From Didymodactylos carnosus (Eukaryota > Rotifera > Eurotatoria > Philodinida > Philodinidae), in contig CAJNOQ010000870.1 of the NCBI GenBank assembly GCA_905250885.1, positions 1 through 39,712 on the forward strand: DNA of 39,712 nucleotides. Direction: 5' to 3'. Shown here in pieces: positions 35,301-39,712 of the stretch. A program made the position numbers and the translations under genes. Positions within the stretch are counted from its first letter, which is position 1; each line of letters starts with the position of its first letter. Under the pieces are notes generated by a model. It saw nothing but the letters and a program-made list of their open reading frames with translations. It was not told where the DNA came from and did not search any database.

Positions 35301-37399
35301 ATTACAATATGCATCGGGAAAATTCGGTTGAATTTCAATAGCACGTCTATATGTTTCAATTGCTAGATCAATAAATCTAAATAACAAAACAGAATACTCA
35401 CAATGTATAAACTGAAGAAAAAATTGAATTCATCGAACCATCGATGAATGATCGTATCCAAACTTACCCTTGTTCATAATAAACACATGCCAAATTACCA
35501 TGAATAATTGGATGATTTGGAGCTTAAAATAAGGAGTTTGTGAAATTATGTAAATAATTCAATAGAGTAGCTAAAAATGGACTATTCACCTATATTTAAC
35601 GCACGTAAATATGCCATAATAGCTCTAAACGAAATATATCCTATCAGACAGTCAACTTCAATAATTAAACCAACTCACCGATCATATATTCTCGCTTCTT
35701 TCAATACATTTCCCAAGTTGATATGAGCATCAAGAAAATTAGGATCTAATGCGACAGCCTTAGGATGAAAGTATAAGAGATGTAGACTAAGTTGAAAAAG
35801 TAGTAGTATTCTACCTTTTCAAAATGATGTATAGCAAGCCACGTTTCTCCTTGACAATTAAATATACATCCAAGATTACTCCAAGCTACAGCAAAATTTG
35901 GCTGTATTTCGATAGCTTTGAGATAACATGCCTGAAACATATTGGCCAAAAATATTCAGTACAACAAAATACATAATAAGAAAGACGCCAACGCATTTCT
36001 CATCTACTACGCCAACGCAAAAAAACGAGAAGATTAAGATTCCCAATTCTACCCAGCGGCTATTCTACACCAACGCATGTTAATTTATTATCTTTCTATG
36101 CCAACGCTTATGCCATTTTCTGTCCTTTTCATCAAAGAAGAGATATGTGTAAACTCTTCTTGTGCACAAATTTTTTTTCTTACATATATAATCGGTGTCG
36201 ATATATACATCCTAAAATACGACGATTTCGGTGTTTCTATCAATGTTCAAAAAATTTATATAGATCAGTATGCTATTGCTTATATGTATATTATATAACA
36301 TTCAAAATGGCACCTGCACCCTCTAAAACGAAGAGTACACAAAATGTTTTAGAAAATAGAGTCAATAAAAAAAAGAAGCCACAGTAACAAAAGGACTTAT
36401 TAACAGATGCACAACTAATGATCTGAAAATGTCAAATAAAATAGTTGAGAAAAAAAAATTGGAAAAGATGGGCAGAAAACATCAAAAGCAAAGTTAACAA
36501 TTGAAAAGCGCAGACATTTTTTAACGAAAAGAAGAGATATTTACATACTTTTGCTTCTTCAAGATGTCCAAGAGCTTTTAATAAATTTCCAAGATCATTA
36601 CGAACACCATATAAATCCTTGAAGAAAAAAGATAGCATAGTGTAGTGTTAATAAAAGTGATCAACGTTGTTTTCTTTTGCTGTCAAAATTTCATACTGGA
36701 TTATATTGTAGTGCTCTCGCATAGGCATTCACAGCGCCTTCCATATCTCCATTAGAAATGAGTGCTGCTGAATAATTAATATAACCTATAATATATGACG
36801 AAAGTGAAATATAAAATGAAAGATGTCACTAAACAATACCGTCAGTAAAATCAGGTTTGATAGCTAATGCTTTCCTATAATGTTCCAGTGCTTCCTTTAA
36901 CATTCCTTTTTCCTTGTAAACATTACCAAGATTTGAATATGCTTCAGCTAAACGTGGATTCAATTTTGTTGCAAGCAAACTGAATGACATTGACCTAACA
37001 GAAACAAAAACAAGACTTATTGTCTGTCAAAAAATACAAAACAAAATCTCTCCATACTGATCATATCTTTTCATTTGAAAATAAATCGAACTTAATAATA
37101 ATAGTAAACTTGTATTATCCGATTCTTGACGATAAAGTTGGAGACAATGTTGTTCAGCTTGTTCATAATTTCCATTTTGATAATCGCGATTCGCAAGTTC
37201 AGCAAGAGCTAATAAACGAATATACAAGAATGAAGAGAAAAAATAAAAATAAAAACACAAGCATACTTTGAAAGTCATAGACGGTGTCCGAGTTTTGATG
37301 ATGATGATGGTGGTGGTGGTGGTGATGTTGACGATGAGAATGTTGCGCCGACTGACTTGATAGTGATGTTGGGTGAGATGTTGTTGTAACGATATTCAT
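29355..37399 (-). CDS. OGT: O-GlcNAc transferase (1063 aa, 20 exons)
   Basis: Minus-strand exons: 37399-37267, 37208-37058, 36994-36840, 36785-36697, 36617-36549, 35931-35815, 35758-35679, 35624-35590, 35522-35468, 35376-35271, 33378-33138, 33047-32791, 32732-32553, 32492-31839, 31717-31535, 31467-31315, 31254-31120, 29880-29808, 29744-29724, 29659-29355; 3192 nt in frame, all GT-AG. Residues 1-44 are variable with a ten-His run. About 13 TPRs follow ([34 protein letters not shown]). The GT41 catalytic half contains the H498-type [40 protein letters not shown] with the UDP-contacting Lys, and [20 protein letters not shown]. It transfers GlcNAc from UDP-GlcNAc to Ser/Thr of nuclear and cytosolic proteins. 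Exon 19 is only 21 nt. ATG at 37399 is the first in this frame after an acceptor at 37447; an upstream leader exon may exist at about 37519-37553. Large introns (29881-31119, 33379-35270, 35932-36548) hold repeats. Confidence 0.96.
29881..31119. other. Large OGT intron with unclassified insert
   Basis: This 1239-bp intron contains a stretch (about 30660-30990) richer in GC than its surroundings, with an 8-10 base G run near 30932. It looks like inserted repeat sequence, but no terminal repeats or protein motifs allow a class. Frames at 29991-30275 and 30566-30869 show no domain. Confidence 0.4.
34334..35258. mobile_element. Outer foldback element, 109-bp arms
   Basis: Left arm 34334-34442 and right arm 35150-35258 are inverted copies (ends TAATTCAAAA and its complement; both contain GTTCGTCGAGCTGATTAAGA). 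Inside, off-centre, is a second inverted repeat (34453-34753). The element ends 12 bp before the OGT exon at 35271. Confidence 0.8.
34453..34753. repeat. Inner foldback repeat, about 93-bp arms
   Basis: Left arm 34453-34545 and right arm 34661-34753 are inverted copies (TACTCGTATTTTGAG and its complement at the ends). Each arm includes ATCAAAAACTGAGTCGAATG or a diverged form. The same module recurs in the elements at 19587-20772 and 39457-39712, which points to a common ancestor. Confidence 0.75.
35932..36548. other. OGT intron with four spaced CCAACGC motifs
   Basis: Within 35988-36107 the string CCAACGC occurs four times (near 35990, 36011, 36072, 36102), mostly as (A/T)(C/T)GCCAACGC. Further on, a plus-strand frame at 36307-36387 would make a 26-residue Lys-rich peptide ([16 protein letters not shown]); it may be chance. 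Confidence 0.45.
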
Positions 37400-37447
37400 T
37401 GAACTATTTTGCTGAAGTGGAAGATCGGTCGAATATTGTATAATGGT

Positions 37448-39456
37448 CTAGTAAAAAAAGCGCCGCGCAACGTCATTCAAGTTTGGTATAGAATCTTTTA
37501 AGCTCAGATCTACATACCGAAGGGATAATTCATGAAAATCAGCAATGCTGAACTGTAAAATATCAGTAAATCATTATCGACAGACAGAACATAAAGATAT
37601 GAAAAAATTTCTTTTTTCTGCTGCTTTATTTAATGACATCTGAAACAAACTATACAAATACTCAAGACCATGACCACAGATTCGCAGTGCTTTATAGAGT
37701 CTCAAGCAAAATTTGAGCTCTTTTCAACTGCTCTTGTGTAGACAAACTTCCATTTCAGACAACAGTTTCAAGAAAATAGAAGAGATATTAAACTATCTCA
37801 GTGCAAGACATTCTCGAGCAACTATATATCGTAACGTTCCTACGCCAAAAGAAAGAGTTTAGAAGAACGATTATTATTGCCAGACCGCTTTACAGAATCT
37901 GATGGACAAATTAAATCTAAGTTCACTTTTCAGCTAATCGAATTCCGTAAAGCTCTGCTAAATTTTGTGGTCGGAGCATGGCTATATTGTTTCCGAATCT
38001 TCCGTTTGACAAAAGAGATATGATGATGTTTGTTGTCGCTTTTTATTTTGATACGTTTTGTTTGGTACGTATCAAGTTAATTTAGAACTACTTATAAAAG
38101 CCTTTGTTTCTCTTTAGAAAACCTAGAATCGGTAACACTGAGCAAAAGCTAGGACTACGATTAGAGAGCGAACACTTTTTTTACTTCTTAACCTTCACTG
38201 TAACCAAGCATCAAGATCAGGAGGGGGGGGTGTTATCATGAAATTTCTAACTTTCTGCCCAAATCTTTGATGTGACATTTCGCCGCTGAAACGCGATATT
38301 GCCGAAAAAACTGTTTATGGCAAATTTTTGTGTTAACTTGCCATGTAGATATTTAATGAGACGAGTATATTTTTTCACTGCGAGAAAGTCTGTTTTTCTA
38401 CTCTACGCATTTCACGTAGCATTAGTTAATTTTTAAAACTTTTTAGAACCTTTTTGTCACAATTTTTATCCTTCTCCTGGCCAAAAAACAATTGAAATCC
38501 CAAACTGTAACGATTAGCCCCTAGGACTTAACATATCTGAACTATATCGATTAGTATAGATTAACATTATTGAAATTATAGATAGATTGTATCACAAGCA
38601 GGCTTTCTAATGAGAATTTTGAGCAGCGCGTACATAAGCGTAGTAATTCGTGGATTTTATCGTTCTGTCTTTTCCTATTGGTTGATACTAAGCGTATTTT
38701 CAATTTAGTTCGCGTACCGTACGCTTTGGAACAAAGGCGTACGCGTAATGCTAGATCTGATCACAAGAATTTATTTTTCCATGTTTTACTTACAAGCTAA
38801 TCGTTAGTCCAATCAAATCACTCAAATCAATCTTCTCTGTAACTATGCAATACAAAGTAGTGACGTAGCCAGGATTTTGCTAGTGGGTGGACGTTACCCC
38901 AAATTTTTCCAAAGTGGTAGAAATATAAGAAATTTTCACTTGATTTTCTGACACTTCCATATCAGAACCCTGCTGCTACACTTCTTCAGTAGTAATAACC
39001 CATTTTGCGGCACATAATCGATAATATCTGTCTTTTTTTTTAGAGGCCGTTTTTTCGAAGAAAAATGAAAAATACTGGAAAAGACCAAAACATCGCAAAA
39101 ATTTTCGTTTTCCGAAAAATCTCTATAACTTTCCTTTGGTTTGTGCTACACACTCGCGGCTTTCAGATTTGAGTTCCGCGTTGAAAACTAATTTTAGATC
39201 AACTAATTTCCGATTCCTCAACCGTTATTTTGAATTTTAGCGAAGCTCGAAACAGGGAAAAGTCGAAAACTGAGACCTTGTTCTCAAAATCCCTACTAGT
39301 CTTTCCTGAGAAGGGCTAGCCTTTTGAATTATATATGGAAAGGTGGCCCAACTTTCAAGCTTTAAAAATATGAGAGAGTTTTTGAAAATAATGTTTCCTT
39401 GCTGAGATATTCTATTTTTCGTAAATCAGATGCGAAAAAGTCAGAATTCTGCCCGT
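37448..39456. other. OGT upstream region with repeat remnants
   Basis: It should contain the OGT promoter. A candidate non-coding leader exon lies at about 37519-37553 between an acceptor-like CT and a donor-like AC on the plus strand. Other items: an 8-base G run near 38223; a GC-rich hairpin at 38711-38746 (CGCGTACCGTACGC..GCGTACGCG); and GACGTAGCCAGGATTTTG near 38862, a string type often seen at ends of interspersed repeats. No gene was recognised. Confidence 0.4.
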
Positions 39457-39712
39457 AATTCTCGATTTTCTCTAGTAGAACTCAGTTTCTATGGGATAAA
39501 AACAGCATAGTCGGAATCAGGATCAAACACTGAGTGGAATGATGTGCATTTCGAAATGTTTAGTTGACTTTCATTTTTTTTGTGATAATTTTTCAACGAA
39601 CCATAACGCTAGGATAGAAATACACATCATTCCACTCAGTGTTTGATCCTGATTCCGACTATGCTGTTTTTATCCCATAGAAACTGAGTTCTACTAGAGA
39701 AAATCGAGAATT
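39457..39712. repeat. Nearly perfect palindrome cut by the window end
   Basis: Left arm 39457-39552 and right arm 39617-39712 match over 96 bp with a single mismatch; the loop is 64 bp. The arms include ATCAAACACTGAGTGGAATG, related to the module in the foldback repeats at 34453-34753 and 19587-20772. The right arm ends at the last base, so the repeat may continue outside. Confidence 0.9.

Noticed and set aside
36307..36387. 26-residue Lys-rich peptide frame in an OGT intron
   Set aside because: Too short and low in complexity to support as a gene without transcript evidence.
1..39712. CRISPR array, bacterial operon or ribosome-binding sites
   Set aside because: The window is eukaryotic with spliced genes; no regularly spaced repeats with unique spacers were seen.

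Overview
The window is AT-rich animal DNA with short spliceosomal introns (mostly about 50-80 nt) and metazoan genes such as O-GlcNAc transferase, proteasome alpha 6, IFT54 and a DCC-type receptor. A decayed gene with an ADP-ribosyltransferase domain plus TPRs, of a kind I know from bdelloid rotifers, and many foldback repeats suggest a bdelloid rotifer. That assignment is inference; the genes themselves were read directly by splicing exons by eye and checking that every junction keeps frame.

Layout. 825-4492 (-): a 13-exon gene for a secreted aspartate-rich protein, with internal exons as small as 9, 12, 12, 15 and 18 nt, 11 of them symmetric; this is the most unusual locus here. 5653-5869 (+): an orphan EGF-like exon, followed by a foldback repeat. 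8165-10249 (+): the broken ART-TPR gene. 11054-14111 (-): a single-pass receptor with three FN3 domains and a DCC/neogenin-like cytoplasmic tail, but no Ig domains. 14620-15802 (-): complete PSMA6 with one GC-AG intron. 16870-20974 (+): complete IFT54/TRAF3IP1, with a tRNA-like SINE in one intron and a foldback element in the last. 21503-22147 (-): an intronless DUF218 protein. 22148-29354: gene-poor, with a possible LTR remnant, a small secreted ORF, a 284-bp-arm hairpin, a broken NIPA copy and another foldback element. 29355-37399 (-): complete O-GlcNAc transferase in 20 exons, with nested foldback repeats in a large intron. 37448-39712: OGT upstream region and repeats, ending in a nearly perfect palindrome that reaches the last base.

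The intact genes are mostly unrelated single-copy eukaryotic genes: proteasome core, intraflagellar transport, nutrient-sensing glycosylation and guidance-type signalling. They do not form a pathway. PSMA6 and IFT54 are divergent over about 1.07 kb; IFT54 and the DUF218 gene converge. What links the window structurally is at least five foldback elements, several of which share short sequence modules.
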